10,381 nucleotides of DNA. It comes from Dehalococcoidia bacterium. GTDB lineage: Bacteria; Chloroflexota; Dehalococcoidia; JACQUA01. The notes under the pieces are model-generated. The model did no database searches. It was not told the DNA's origin and saw nothing but the letters and a program-made list of their open reading frames with translations. Of this stretch, positions 1 to 6,857 are shown piece after piece. Positions within the stretch are counted from its first letter, which is position 1, and each line of letters begins with the position of its first letter. Both the position numbers and the translations under genes were made by a program. The stretch is taken from the NCBI GenBank assembly GCA_030689845.1, contig JAUYHV010000109.1:1-10381 (forward strand), in the 5' to 3' direction.

Positions 1-40
1 ATTAGACAAGGTTAACCGTTAGATTTCGGAGAAATAAGAA

Positions 41-739
41 TTGAACCAAATTAAGCAACTATATGAACTTCAAGAACTTGACCGAACCATAGCAGTTTAC
101 TCTGAGCAGATAAGGGCTTTGAAAAAACAGCTTGGTGAGACCGAAACGGTTGTATTGGCCAGGAAAGAGGTAGCTGAATTTGTTAATGTTGTAGAAAATA
201 GGAAAAAATGCCAGCATGACCTGGAAAATGAGATTTCCGACCTTCAGGAGAAAATAAAACCGCTGCACCAGAAATTATTTGGCGGTGGAGTAAAAAACCC
301 GAAGGAACTGGTGAGCCTACAGGAAGATTACGACCACCACAAGGCCCAGGTGAAGCAAAGGGAAGACCTTGTCCTTGAGGCGATGTTGGAGAGCGACGAG
401 ATGAAAACGGAGCTGGTAAAAAAGGAAGAAGCACTGAAAAGTACTGAGGCGGACTGGAAGGAAGAACAGGACAGATTGAATGAAAAAATACGGGAAACGG
501 AAAGCAATCTTTCTCATCAAGAATTGGGGAGAGAAAACCTGGTGAAAACAATAGAGCCATCAGCACTGAAAACATATGAAGCCCTCGCATCCCAGAAAAC
601 CCAGGCCATCGCCAAAATAGAGCGTGGGATGTGCCAGGGCTGCAGGGTAACATTACCCGTGGGTATTATTCAAAAAGCAAGGGCGGGAACAGAACTGGTT
701 TATTGCAGTAACTGTTTAAGGGTATTATTCGTTGAGTGA
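41..739 (+). CDS. Coiled-coil protein with C-terminal C4 zinc ribbon (zf-RING_7 type)
   Basis: The 232-residue product matches the architecture of the bacterial C4-type zinc-ribbon family (pfam02591). A long, charged coiled coil covers roughly residues 1-160, and a compact C-terminal ribbon has C198-x2-C201 and C222-x2-C225. The ribbon probably binds zinc and nucleic acid. Members have been linked to RNA or ribosome-associated roles, but the exact function here is not shown by the sequence. The family is usually about 230-250 residues, so the gene looks complete. The TTG start is chosen because CGGAG lies about 9 bases upstream and the heptad-rich N-terminus MNQIKQLYELQELD is typical. Its stop overlaps the start of the ribonuclease H gene by 8 bases, so the two are almost surely one transcript. 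Family assignment is firm; function is inferred. Confidence 0.9.
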   Translation: MNQIKQLYELQELDRTIAVYSEQIRALKKQLGETETVVLARKEVAEFVNVVENRKKCQHDLENEISDLQEKIKPLHQKLFGGGVKNPKELVSLQEDYDHHKAQVKQREDLVLEAMLESDEMKTELVKKEEALKSTEADWKEEQDRLNEKIRETESNLSHQELGRENLVKTIEPSALKTYEALASQKTQAIAKIERGMCQGCRVTLPVGIIQKARAGTELVYCSNCLRVLFVE

Positions 740-1169
740 CGAATCAAGTGCGGCGAGCCCCGTAGAAAAACATATCATCATCAAGTTTGACGGAGCATCA
801 CGGGGAAATCCCGGCCCAGCCGGTATTGGAGTGATACTGGAGAATTCCAGGGGCGAAGTCGTAGGGAAAGTGGTAAAAAGGATTGGCGTTGCCACAAATA
901 ATCAAGCCGAATATTCAGCTTTGATTGCTGGAATTGAGGCTGCATTGAGGCTGGGTGCCGTGTCCCTGGATATAAGGGGGGACTCAAAACTTATAGTTGA
1001 ACAAATTCGAGGCAACTACAAAGTGAAAGAACCAAAATTAAAGTCCCTTTTTCAGACGGCCTGCCGGCTACTTACCCGGTGCGAAAAATATTCCATAAAG
1101 TGGGTACCCAGAGAAGAGAACAGCGAAGCTGATAAGCTGATTGACAACCTGTTTTTGACACTGGGTTGA
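732..1169 (+). CDS. rnhA: Ribonuclease HI family protein
   Basis: The enzyme would cleave the RNA strand of RNA-DNA hybrids in the cytoplasm with two metal ions. The 145-residue product shows the full acidic set: D20 in IIIKFDGASRGNPGPAG, E60 in NNQAEYSALIAG, D84 in IRGDSKLIVEQ and D134 in ENSEADKL. W124, N130 and the basic residues around R127 fit the substrate-binding end. Length fits a minimal RNase HI without an N-terminal hybrid-binding domain. The TTG start lies inside the last codons of the zinc-ribbon gene, in another frame, which suggests translational coupling. An alternative start further in would leave the first acidic motif intact, so the exact start is less certain than the function. 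The 3' end of the gene carries the -35 box of the rnpB promoter. Confidence 0.93.
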   Translation: MSDESSAASPVEKHIIIKFDGASRGNPGPAGIGVILENSRGEVVGKVVKRIGVATNNQAEYSALIAGIEAALRLGAVSLDIRGDSKLIVEQIRGNYKVKEPKLKSLFQTACRLLTRCEKYSIKWVPREENSEADKLIDNLFLTLG

Positions 1170-1183
1170 ATTTGTAGTAGATT
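1155..1183 (+). promoter_or_regulatory. Promoter of rnpB (sigma-70/SigA type)
   Basis: A perfect TTGACA at 1155-1160 is followed after 17 bases by TAGATT at 1178-1183, which matches TATAAT at four of six positions. Initiation about 7 bases downstream would fall at 1190-1191, exactly where the P1 helix of RNase P RNA begins. The -35 box lies in the last codons of rnhA. The fit between predicted start and RNA 5' end is the main support. Confidence 0.6.
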
Positions 1184-1189
1184 GGAAAC

Positions 1190-1562
1190 TGGTCAAGAAG
1201 ACCGGATGACCGCTGCGGCTGCGGGTTCCCGCAACCGGAGAGGAAAGTCCGAGCTCCATCGGGCAGGGCGCTTCGTAACACGAAGGGGGGGTGACCCTAC
1301 GGAAAGTGCCACAGAAACTATACCGGCCTGCTTATGGCAGACCAAGGTTGAAAAGGTGAGGTAAGAGCTCACCGGCGTTTCGAGAGATCGAACGGCCGGG
1401 TAAACCCCGCCCGGAGCAAGGCCAAATAGGAGGGCATAAGGTGCCCGACCTGCCCTCGGGTTGGTCGCTTGACCCTGGCGGCAACGCCAGGGCTAGATAG
1501 ATGGTCATCGTCCTTCCGGCAGCGGAAGGATACAGAACTCGGCTTACAGGTCTTCTTGGCCT
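1190..1562 (+). ncRNA. rnpB: RNase P RNA, bacterial class A
   Basis: This is the catalytic RNA that removes the 5' leader of precursor tRNAs together with the RnpA protein. The ends form P1: GGTCAAGAAGACC at 1191-1203 pairs with GGTCTTCTTGGCC at 1549-1561 with one wobble. The P4 strand with GAGGAAAGTCC is at 1240-1250 and its partner region ACAGAACTCGGCTTA starts at 1532. The P3 hairpin TGCGGG-TT-CCCGCA is at 1220-1233. The GGTAA of the P15 loop, which contacts the tRNA CCA end, is at 1399-1403, followed by GAGCAAGGCCAAATAGG. Two further clear hairpins are at 1473-1492 (loop GCAA) and 1511-1530. The layout is that of class A, not the Bacillus B type. About 371 bases is a normal length. No convincing intrinsic terminator is visible after it, although a CCCCTTTTTT run occurs near 1604-1613. 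Confidence 0.96.
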
Positions 1563-1666
1563 CAAAATAAGGCTGTAAACGATGCTCTGAATCCCATTAT
1601 TTCCCCTTTTTTGCAAACAGGCTCTTTTCAGGGTGTCTTCATTCCTGATATCATAGGAAGGTAGCA

Positions 1667-2473
1667 ATGAAGATCCAATTGATCATCACGCATCCTGGCA
1701 GTGCACATTTTGATGAGGTGGCAGCCATCAGCCTGATCCTGGCCAGGCATACAGACATGGTATTCCGCATCGAGCGGCGTGAGCCCGCACAGGCAGAGTT
1801 GGATAATTCCAATGCGTGGGTGGTAGACATCGGCGATCGGCATGAGCCGGAAAAACGTAATTTCGATCATCACCAGGACAAGAACTGCCCGGCCTCCTTT
1901 GTTTTGGTGGCCGGATACCTGGGGCTTTTGGAGACTATGTCCGTCATGCCCTGGTGGCATTTCAAAGACAGTGTGGACCGAATCGGGCCGGGTAAGAGTT
2001 CCATAAAATATCATGCCGGTGATGATCTCGTAAACCGGAATCCGGTAGAAACCTGGCTAATGGATAGCTTCGCTTCCGAGCCGGAATCATCCCTGCCTCT
2101 GCTTAAGGCTTTCGGCGCTCATATCATTGAGGATGCCTGCATGCTTAAAAACCAGATTGATTTTTGGAAAAACAGTTCCAGGCTGGTAATTGCGGGGGTG
2201 CCTGCCATGATCGGGCAAACGAGGGAGTCCGCCGGGCTGGAGGAATTTCGACGCATAGAAGAAAATCCGCCCGATATCGTCATTTCCCTGGACCGCCGCG
2301 ATATGGGCTGGCGTCTTTTCCGCTTCGAAGGAACACCGGTTGATTTTTCCCTGATTTCAGACCACCCGGAGATTGCTTTCGCTCACAAAAGCGGATTCAT
2401 GGCCAAAACCAAAGAGCGCCTGGCCATAGATGATCTCATCGCCCTGGTTAGCAAGGCCGTCACCGGTTATTAA
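1667..2473 (+). CDS. MYG1-family (UPF0160) putative metal-dependent hydrolase
   Basis: The product of 268 residues resembles the MYG1/GAMM1 family, a branch of DHH-type phosphoesterases whose eukaryotic members act as RNA exonucleases. Visible hallmarks are H9 to E17 (THPGSAHFDE, family form HSGxFHxDE), WVVDIG at 51-56 with D54, the DHHQ motif at 67-70 preceded by HEPEKRNF, a DRRD at 209-212, and a C-terminal SGFMAKTK. These histidines and aspartates would bind two metal ions. The protein is shorter than the roughly 340-380-residue eukaryotic forms, as expected for a compact prokaryotic version. The ATG start has AGGAAGG at 1655-1661, 5 bases upstream. It stands 26 bases before a DUF3820 gene and probably shares its transcript. 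The substrate is not predictable from the sequence; a nuclease or phosphoesterase role is inferred from the family. Confidence 0.8.
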   Translation: MKIQLIITHPGSAHFDEVAAISLILARHTDMVFRIERREPAQAELDNSNAWVVDIGDRHEPEKRNFDHHQDKNCPASFVLVAGYLGLLETMSVMPWWHFKDSVDRIGPGKSSIKYHAGDDLVNRNPVETWLMDSFASEPESSLPLLKAFGAHIIEDACMLKNQIDFWKNSSRLVIAGVPAMIGQTRESAGLEEFRRIEENPPDIVISLDRRDMGWRLFRFEGTPVDFSLISDHPEIAFAHKSGFMAKTKERLAIDDLIALVSKAVTGY

Positions 2474-2499
2474 TGTAGTATATTGGGATTTAAGTAAGA

Positions 2500-2745
2500 A
2501 TGGAACAAAATAAGAACATCACCACTATCGATCCTCAAATGTTGCTTGAATTGGTGCGTATGCGTATGCCCTTCGGGAAATACAAAAATCGTATTCTTTG
2601 TGATCTGCCTGAACCTTATCTGGCATGGTTCCACCGGAAAGGTTTTCCTCCAGGAAATATTGGCATGCTGTTGTCTGCCATGTATGAAATCAGGCTTAAC
2701 GGATTGGAATATCTTCTTAAGCCAATCAGGGATAATCAGCCGTGA
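2500..2745 (+). CDS. DUF3820 family protein
   Basis: A complete 81-residue protein carries the DUF3820 signature: MPFGKYKNRILCDLPEPY at residues 23-40, then LAWF, KGFPPGNIGMLL and EIRLNGLEYLL. The family is widespread and small, and its biochemical role is not established. Some members carry the name 'putative quorum-sensing-regulated virulence factor', which should not be read as evidence of that role here. It lies 26 bases after the MYG1-like gene. Only a weak purine stretch (GGGA, then AAGTAAG) precedes the ATG. The stop is 27 bases from the end of the convergent GIY-YIG gene, and no terminator hairpin fits in that gap. Confidence 0.88.
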   Translation: MEQNKNITTIDPQMLLELVRMRMPFGKYKNRILCDLPEPYLAWFHRKGFPPGNIGMLLSAMYEIRLNGLEYLLKPIRDNQP

Positions 2746-2772
2746 AGCAAGTTGGAAATATCTAACGGTAAT

Positions 2773-3063
2773 TTACGACTCAGCCTGTTTGATTATCACC
2801 TCGATATGTTTCCTGGTTTTTACCAGTCCTTCTTTTCTTGCCTTTGACAGCTTCTTAACCTTATTTTCCACAACCAGTGCCAGGCTTCTGCTGCCTAATT
2901 TCTTTTGGAAAACCAACATCAGGGGCCCCCTGCCTCGAAGGTATTTTGCTCCCGCACCGGTATTTTCCTGGTGTTCCGCAAACCTGCGGGCGACATTAGT
3001 CGTAATTCCTGTATACAAACTTCCATCGTGACATCTAACCAGGTATAAGTGCCAATCCAACAT
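2773..3063 (-). CDS. GIY-YIG nuclease-superfamily protein, UPF0213 type
   Basis: The 96-residue protein is a stand-alone GIY-YIG domain like E. coli YhbQ. The first motif half is seen as HLYLVRC at residues 5-11, the second as SLYTGITT at 15-22. The arginine of the fold is R26 or R27 in VARRFAEH with H31, and the catalytic-type glutamate is E66 in ALVVENKVKKL. Such proteins are thought to act on damaged or single-stranded DNA, but a cellular role is unsettled. The ATG is fixed by the short N-terminus before the first strand; no strong Shine-Dalgarno precedes it. The gene lies 11 bases downstream of the tex remnant on the same strand, so it may be read from whatever promoter served that locus. 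Confidence 0.9.
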   Translation of the reverse strand: MLDWHLYLVRCHDGSLYTGITTNVARRFAEHQENTGAGAKYLRGRGPLMLVFQKKLGSRSLALVVENKVKKLSKARKEGLVKTRKHIEVIIKQAES

Positions 3064-3074
3064 AATCTTTGTTA

Positions 3075-3554
3075 TTAAATGTCTGCCCCAGGATGTCCGG
3101 GCGAGGACGTATCCGACCTCATTGACAGAGAAATGCGTTTACCTTCCGGGTCGATAGTGAGTACCGTAACCATAACTTTTTGATTGACCCTGACTACATC
3201 AGTCGGGTTTTTTACAAATTTATCAGACAATTCGCTGATGTGCACCAAACCGTTCTGGTGCACGCCGATGTCAACAAAAGCTCCAAAATTGGTCACATTG
3301 GTCACGATTCCGGCCAGCTTCATTCCCGGAGTGAGCCGGTTAATGGTACCGATGTCAGTAGCGAAAGCGATGGCCTTAAACTGTTGGCGAGGGTCACGCC
3401 CTGGCTTGGCCAGCTCTGCCATGATGTCCTGCAATGTCGGCAGCCCATACCCTGCTGGGATACAAGGGAACAGCGCCACAATAGCCAGTCTATCAAGTTG
3501 GGTTTTAACTTGCAAATTGGATAAATTTCTAACAAGGGGGAGCCGTTGCCACAT
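3075..3554 (-). pseudogene. tex: Remnant of transcription accessory protein Tex (C-terminal S1 part only)
   Basis: The readable frame of 159 codons matches only the end of Tex, which is normally above 700 residues. GYGLPTLQDIMAELAKPGRDPR at about residues 35-56 is the characteristic segment just before the S1 domain. The S1 RNA-binding domain follows at about 76-146 (GMKLAGIVTNVTNFGAFVDIG, LVHISELSDKFV, GKRISLSM). The YqgF, helix-hairpin-helix and N-terminal domains are absent, and the 5' side (3555-3730) shows no Tex-like frame on the minus strand. The first 30 or so residues are not recognisable with confidence. The ATG at 3554 has AGGAG only at 16 bases distance, so translation is doubtful. 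Most likely it is a truncated gene. A less likely alternative is that it still makes a small S1 protein. Confidence 0.75.
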
Positions 3555-3730
3555 TCCATCGGATTGTACGCTCCTTCTTCATTGCACAATCAATCGAAAA
3601 GGTACCCGCTTTCGTTAGCAAATCAAAATATTTCGTGGGTTTCCGGTACAATATATTCTTTTTTGGGGCCCTTAAAGATTAAATGGTAAAATAGGTTTTC
3701 ACTGATTCTGTTTTTTAATTTAGGTAGCAT

Positions 3731-4135
3731 ATGAAAACACTTCTATTTGTCTGTGTGCATAACTCAGGTCGAAGCCAGATGGCGGAGGCTTTCTTCAATC
3801 GGTTAGCTATGGGGAGAGCACAGGCTTTCTCTGCGGGAACTCAGCCTGCTGACAATGTCAACCCGGCAGTAAGTGAGGCGATGCGAGAAGTGGGTATAGA
3901 TATCAGCGGCAACAAACCCAGGGCGCTCACCATGGATATGGTGGAGAAAGCAGATAGGATGATCACCATGGGCTGTGGTGCTGACGCACGTTCAGTCTGC
4001 CCGGCAAGTTTCATCGAGACCGAAGATTGGGCACTGGAAGACCCCCATGGTAAGCCTATTGAAGAGGTCCGGAAAATTAGGGACGAGGTAAAACGGAGAG
4101 TGGCCAAACTTGTTGAAGAGGTGGCTCCAAAATAG
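3731..4135 (+). CDS. arsC: Arsenate reductase, low-molecular-weight phosphatase type
   Basis: The enzyme reduces arsenate to arsenite, normally with electrons from thioredoxin. The 134-residue product has the phosphatase loop C8-x5-R14 (CVHNSGRSQMAEAF), the redox pair C82 and C90 in MGCGADARSVCPA, and the catalytic D104 in EDPHGKP. The three cysteines are what separates arsenate reductases from plain LMW tyrosine phosphatases. C82-x7-C90 is one residue longer than the C-x6-C of the plasmid pI258 enzyme, a variation that does not remove the pair. The start is the only ATG before the P-loop strand, preceded by a weak TTAGGTAG. No arsR, arsB or acr3 is nearby, so resistance would rely on genes elsewhere. 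A phosphatase-like role cannot be excluded. The methyltransferase gene follows after 38 bases. Confidence 0.9.
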   Translation: MKTLLFVCVHNSGRSQMAEAFFNRLAMGRAQAFSAGTQPADNVNPAVSEAMREVGIDISGNKPRALTMDMVEKADRMITMGCGADARSVCPASFIETEDWALEDPHGKPIEEVRKIRDEVKRRVAKLVEEVAPK

Positions 4136-4184
4136 GAGACATAAAATGCTGGAGATAAGGAAAACCTCTGCATATGGAATTTGA
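4134..4184 (+). other. 12-codon ORF with strong Shine-Dalgarno overlapping the next gene's start
   Basis: AGGAG at 4134-4138, overlapping the arsC stop, is ideally spaced (7 bases) for the ATG at 4146. That ATG opens MLEIRKTSAYGI and stops with TGA at 4182-4184. The core-MetE-like gene starts in another frame at 4174, inside this short ORF, and has only a distant AAGG of its own. The arrangement would allow ribosomes ending at 4184 to restart at 4174. It may equally be a chance ORF with the Shine-Dalgarno serving the 4174 start poorly. Confidence 0.3.
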
Positions 4185-5211
4185 GGCAAATTGTCTGACA
4201 ACCGGGATTGGCTCTGTGCCCTGCACGGATGCAGCAGCTGCCTGCGATATGGTGTTCGAGTATTTTGATGTCCCGTACTGGCCACAGTTGCCCAGAAAGA
4301 GTTCCAAGGAGAGTATGCCGCAATTCTTTGAGGGTTTCCCCGGCTTTGTTGCCGAAGGCGATAAGCTCTATATCGATCCTGAGATATTTGAATCTCAACT
4401 GGGGTCTTTTTACCAGCGGATCGTTGATTTTGAGACCCACGGAATATCCGAGGACTTTGCTATAGGTGAGCGGTACGCCCGGGGTTTACACTGGTTCCTT
4501 AAGTTCAAAGAACGGATGAAAGGTGTCAAGGCTGTTAAGGGGCAGATTATTGGCCCTATTAGTTTTGGTTTGAATGTAACGGCGGCAAATGGAAAGCCGA
4601 TGATATATGACGATACCATGAGGGATACGCTCATTAGAAATCTCCAGATGAAGGTGAGGTATCAAGAGGAGTTACTCAGGACCGTCAGCCCAAACGTAAT
4701 GATATTCATCGATGAATCCAGCTTGGACCTGATATACAGCCCTCATATAGGATATGATGAGGTAAAAGCGAAGCAAGACCTTCAGGCTATCCTCGGGGTT
4801 ATCAGGGGATTGAGAGGTGTTCACTGCTGCACGAATACAAATTGGCCCTTTCTTCTCGATCTGGTTGATGTGATCTCGTTTGATGCCTACAACTATTCCC
4901 ACAGGTTTGTTTTACATCCTGGAGCAATAAGGGACTTCACACAAAAAGGCGGCATAATAGCATGGGGAATAGTGCCGACCTCCGAAGACGTCTTCAAAGA
5001 AGATGCCGATAGCCTGATGAATCGGCTCGAATACAGCTTCGAATACCTGGCAGCTAACGGAATTGAATATGAAGACTTGTTAAGACAAAGCCTGATAACA
5101 CCAGCTTGTGGCCTTGGGACCAGGAGCATGCAGACAACAGTTCGAGCCTTCGAGTTAACAAGGGAAGTCTCAGGCAGGCTCAGACAGAAATATTCTCTTC
5201 AGGTTCCATAG
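4174..5211 (+). CDS. Core-MetE-like (UroD/MetE superfamily) zinc methyltransferase
   Basis: The 345-residue protein resembles the C-terminal catalytic domain of cobalamin-independent methionine synthase without the N-terminal half. This is the form called core-MetE, which in anaerobes can take methyl groups from a corrinoid protein instead of methyltetrahydrofolate. Seen are the opening TTGIGSVP (residues 9-16), GQIIGPISFGL at 123-133, FIDESSL at 178-184, the zinc pair H217 and C219 in GVHCCTNTNW, and the last zinc cysteine C312 in TPACGLGTRS. The position of the zinc glutamate in MetE (ITIE) reads ISFD, with D237. The start at 4174 is preferred because the conserved N-terminus begins at once; a TAA lies in frame at 4156. 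It probably shares a transcript with arsC. Methionine synthase is the leading guess, another thiol methyltransferase the alternative. Confidence 0.75.
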   Translation: MEFEANCLTTGIGSVPCTDAAAACDMVFEYFDVPYWPQLPRKSSKESMPQFFEGFPGFVAEGDKLYIDPEIFESQLGSFYQRIVDFETHGISEDFAIGERYARGLHWFLKFKERMKGVKAVKGQIIGPISFGLNVTAANGKPMIYDDTMRDTLIRNLQMKVRYQEELLRTVSPNVMIFIDESSLDLIYSPHIGYDEVKAKQDLQAILGVIRGLRGVHCCTNTNWPFLLDLVDVISFDAYNYSHRFVLHPGAIRDFTQKGGIIAWGIVPTSEDVFKEDADSLMNRLEYSFEYLAANGIEYEDLLRQSLITPACGLGTRSMQTTVRAFELTREVSGRLRQKYSLQVP

Positions 5212-5410
5212 TCTTAATAGGGGTTTCTTCTTACCCAGTCCCTTCAGATCGTACCGGTTGCCCTTTCGCTAAATAATATCCAGTTAAGCGCAATATTCTT
5301 TTGACCGGGTCACATTTCGTCACGTTGTGCACCTTGGAATTTCTTGGACAATCCAGCTATCGTTGAATCCGTCCAATCGACCTCAATCCGAGGAACCCTG
5401 GGACACCCGC

Positions 5411-6574
5411 TTATTTGAATAAAGGAGCCATGACTTCTTTGACCATGGTTATCACCTGGCCATTGGCAAGAATGCCTTGCTCATCTTCGATATAAACCTT
5501 ATCTCCCGGCACCATGACCAGGGATGGGTCTATGTCAGTAGCCGGGACGTCAATGCGTTTGCTGGGAGTGCCAAAGGCTTTTGAGAAGATTATTTGACCT
5601 TCTCGGCTCAAGAGCCAGTTGATAAACACCGTGGCCGCTGCCGGGTGGGCTGGTTTGATCAGTAGTCCCAGACCACCGGGTCCCCACGTTATATAGCCGC
5701 CTTCCGCCATTTCCATCGGCAGGACAGGAGCGCCAGCCCGCACAAAGGAAGCCAAATGTGCCTTACTGGCCCCGAGTCCAAGGGGATATTTACCCCTGGC
5801 CACCCACTCGACGTGAAGACGTGAGTCCCTTATAAGTGTTACCTCCTGCTGAACCAGTCCCCGAAGGTATTCCTTCGTTTCTTCCACACCCCAGGCTCCC
5901 AGCGCCCAGGAGACGACGAGGTCGCTGCCGCTACCCCTGACTGAGGGGTCAATCATGACTATTTTACCTTTCCACTCAGGCCTTAATAGATCATGGAAAG
6001 AGACCAGGTCCCCCTCGTTGACTAATTCGGTGTTCCGTGTCAACCCGACATTATATTGTGTCGTAAGTCCCATGACCTTGGTCTTCCTGTCTGCAAACGG
6101 AAGTACGCCGCTTTGCCATTTTTTGGTCTCCACTACTTCAGGCAGAATAAGTACAGGTGGTAACGGATCCAGCAAACCTGCAGGACTCATAGAAGTGATA
6201 AGGGGGCCGGCTCCTGCCAGGACAACATCACCCAGATATAAACCAACCTGCCGTTCGCCACGCAGCTTAAGCGTAAGTTCCGAGGCCTCGCCTGTTACGA
6301 ATTCTATTTCGATGCCAAACCTATCTTTGAATGCTTTGCCTATAGTAGACCGGACCTTCGGACTGATAGTAGCATAAACCATAATAACCCGGCCTTCTTT
6401 CCCGGCCATCGCTACGGTCTCGTCCCACCTGGTCTGCCAGGTTTCACCTAACGCCACGGCAGTTGGCGGAACAGTTTGCGTCGGCACGTAATGGGCGGGT
6501 GTATTCCAGCCTCCGCACGCTGCTAGTACCATGATAGCAAGGGCTGCTGCGATAATTGCCAGTTTATTATTCAT
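5411..6574 (-). CDS. Substrate-binding lipoprotein of an iron(III)-type ABC transporter
   Basis: The 387-residue product begins with a lipoprotein signal: basic MNNK, a hydrophobic stretch and the lipobox VLAAC, with C20 as the lipidated cysteine. It would therefore sit on the outside of the cytoplasmic membrane. The remainder is a periplasmic-binding-protein type II fold of the COG1840 kind (WDETVAMAGKEGRVIMVYA at about 50-68, FGIEIEFVTG, LLRPEWKGKIVMIDP, INWLLSREGQIIF). Such proteins bind ferric iron or other oxyanion or metal ligands. The ligand residues cannot be assigned here, so the substrate stays open. Start: GAGGG five bases before the ATG. No permease or ATPase gene is in the window. 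The ATG overlaps the TGA of a possible 76-residue ORF. The end converges on the methyltransferase gene across 199 bases without a clear terminator. Confidence 0.87.
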   Translation of the reverse strand: MNNKLAIIAAALAIMVLAACGGWNTPAHYVPTQTVPPTAVALGETWQTRWDETVAMAGKEGRVIMVYATISPKVRSTIGKAFKDRFGIEIEFVTGEASELTLKLRGERQVGLYLGDVVLAGAGPLITSMSPAGLLDPLPPVLILPEVVETKKWQSGVLPFADRKTKVMGLTTQYNVGLTRNTELVNEGDLVSFHDLLRPEWKGKIVMIDPSVRGSGSDLVVSWALGAWGVEETKEYLRGLVQQEVTLIRDSRLHVEWVARGKYPLGLGASKAHLASFVRAGAPVLPMEMAEGGYITWGPGGLGLLIKPAHPAAATVFINWLLSREGQIIFSKAFGTPSKRIDVPATDIDPSLVMVPGDKVYIEDEQGILANGQVITMVKEVMAPLFK

Positions 6575-6801
6575 TTAACCCTCAATGGGCATGGTTTCCC
6601 CTCTCGTTCTCGGGAGAGAACTTGATGCTGGGACTTTATATTTTGAATGTAATTGAAGGCATACCCCCGCGAAATGTTCAGCACGTTTATCTTTACGTTA
6701 TTATAAATCCTTTTGTCCACAGGAATCGAATAAAAGACAATTTTATAATTAACTACCCCGTATCGAAGGCTTGCACTATCCATCGATTTGTTAGATTTCA
6801 T
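6571..6801 (-). CDS. Possible small protein coupled to the binding lipoprotein
   Basis: I do not recognise this 76-residue ORF. Two signals favour it: GGAAGGGAG immediately before the ATG at good spacing, and a stop that overlaps the lipoprotein start as ATGA, the usual form of translational coupling. Against it, the product is basic, rich in Asn, Lys, Tyr and Ile, has no membrane segment or motif, and its last 15 residues are read from a short hairpin-forming stretch (about 6602-6617) that looks non-coding. It could be a leader ORF that tunes lipoprotein translation, a real small protein, or chance. Confidence 0.33.
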   Translation of the reverse strand: MKSNKSMDSASLRYGVVNYKIVFYSIPVDKRIYNNVKINVLNISRGYAFNYIQNIKSQHQVLSREREGKPCPLRVK

Positions 6802-6857
6802 CCCTCACTCCCTTCCAATAAATAATGCTGGGAGGTGGTATCTCGAATGGTGTTACC

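Noticed and set aside
2..22. Possible last codons of an upstream gene (LDKVNR then TAG), 18 bases before the zinc-ribbon gene.
   Set aside because: Six codons cannot be assigned to a family; only the tight spacing suggests it.
183..653. 156-codon minus-strand ORF.
   Set aside because: Opposite the well-supported coiled-coil/zinc-ribbon gene; low-complexity Pro/Ser/Phe-rich product.
3184..3618. Long plus-strand ORFs opposite the tex remnant.
   Set aside because: The minus strand carries the clear Tex S1 sequence; the plus frames show no motif and are its shadow.
3663..3692. TTGGGG with TAAAAT at 18 bases as an arsC promoter.
   Set aside because: The -35 box matches at only three of six positions in AT-rich DNA; too weak to list.
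3841..4440. 199-codon minus-strand ORF across arsC and the methyltransferase start.
   Set aside because: It lies opposite two recognisable genes and has no domain or ribosome binding site of its own.
5343..5376. TTGGAC/GTCCAA stem between the convergent methyltransferase and lipoprotein genes, considered as a terminator.
   Set aside because: Six-bp stem with a loop of about 20 bases and no T tract on either strand.
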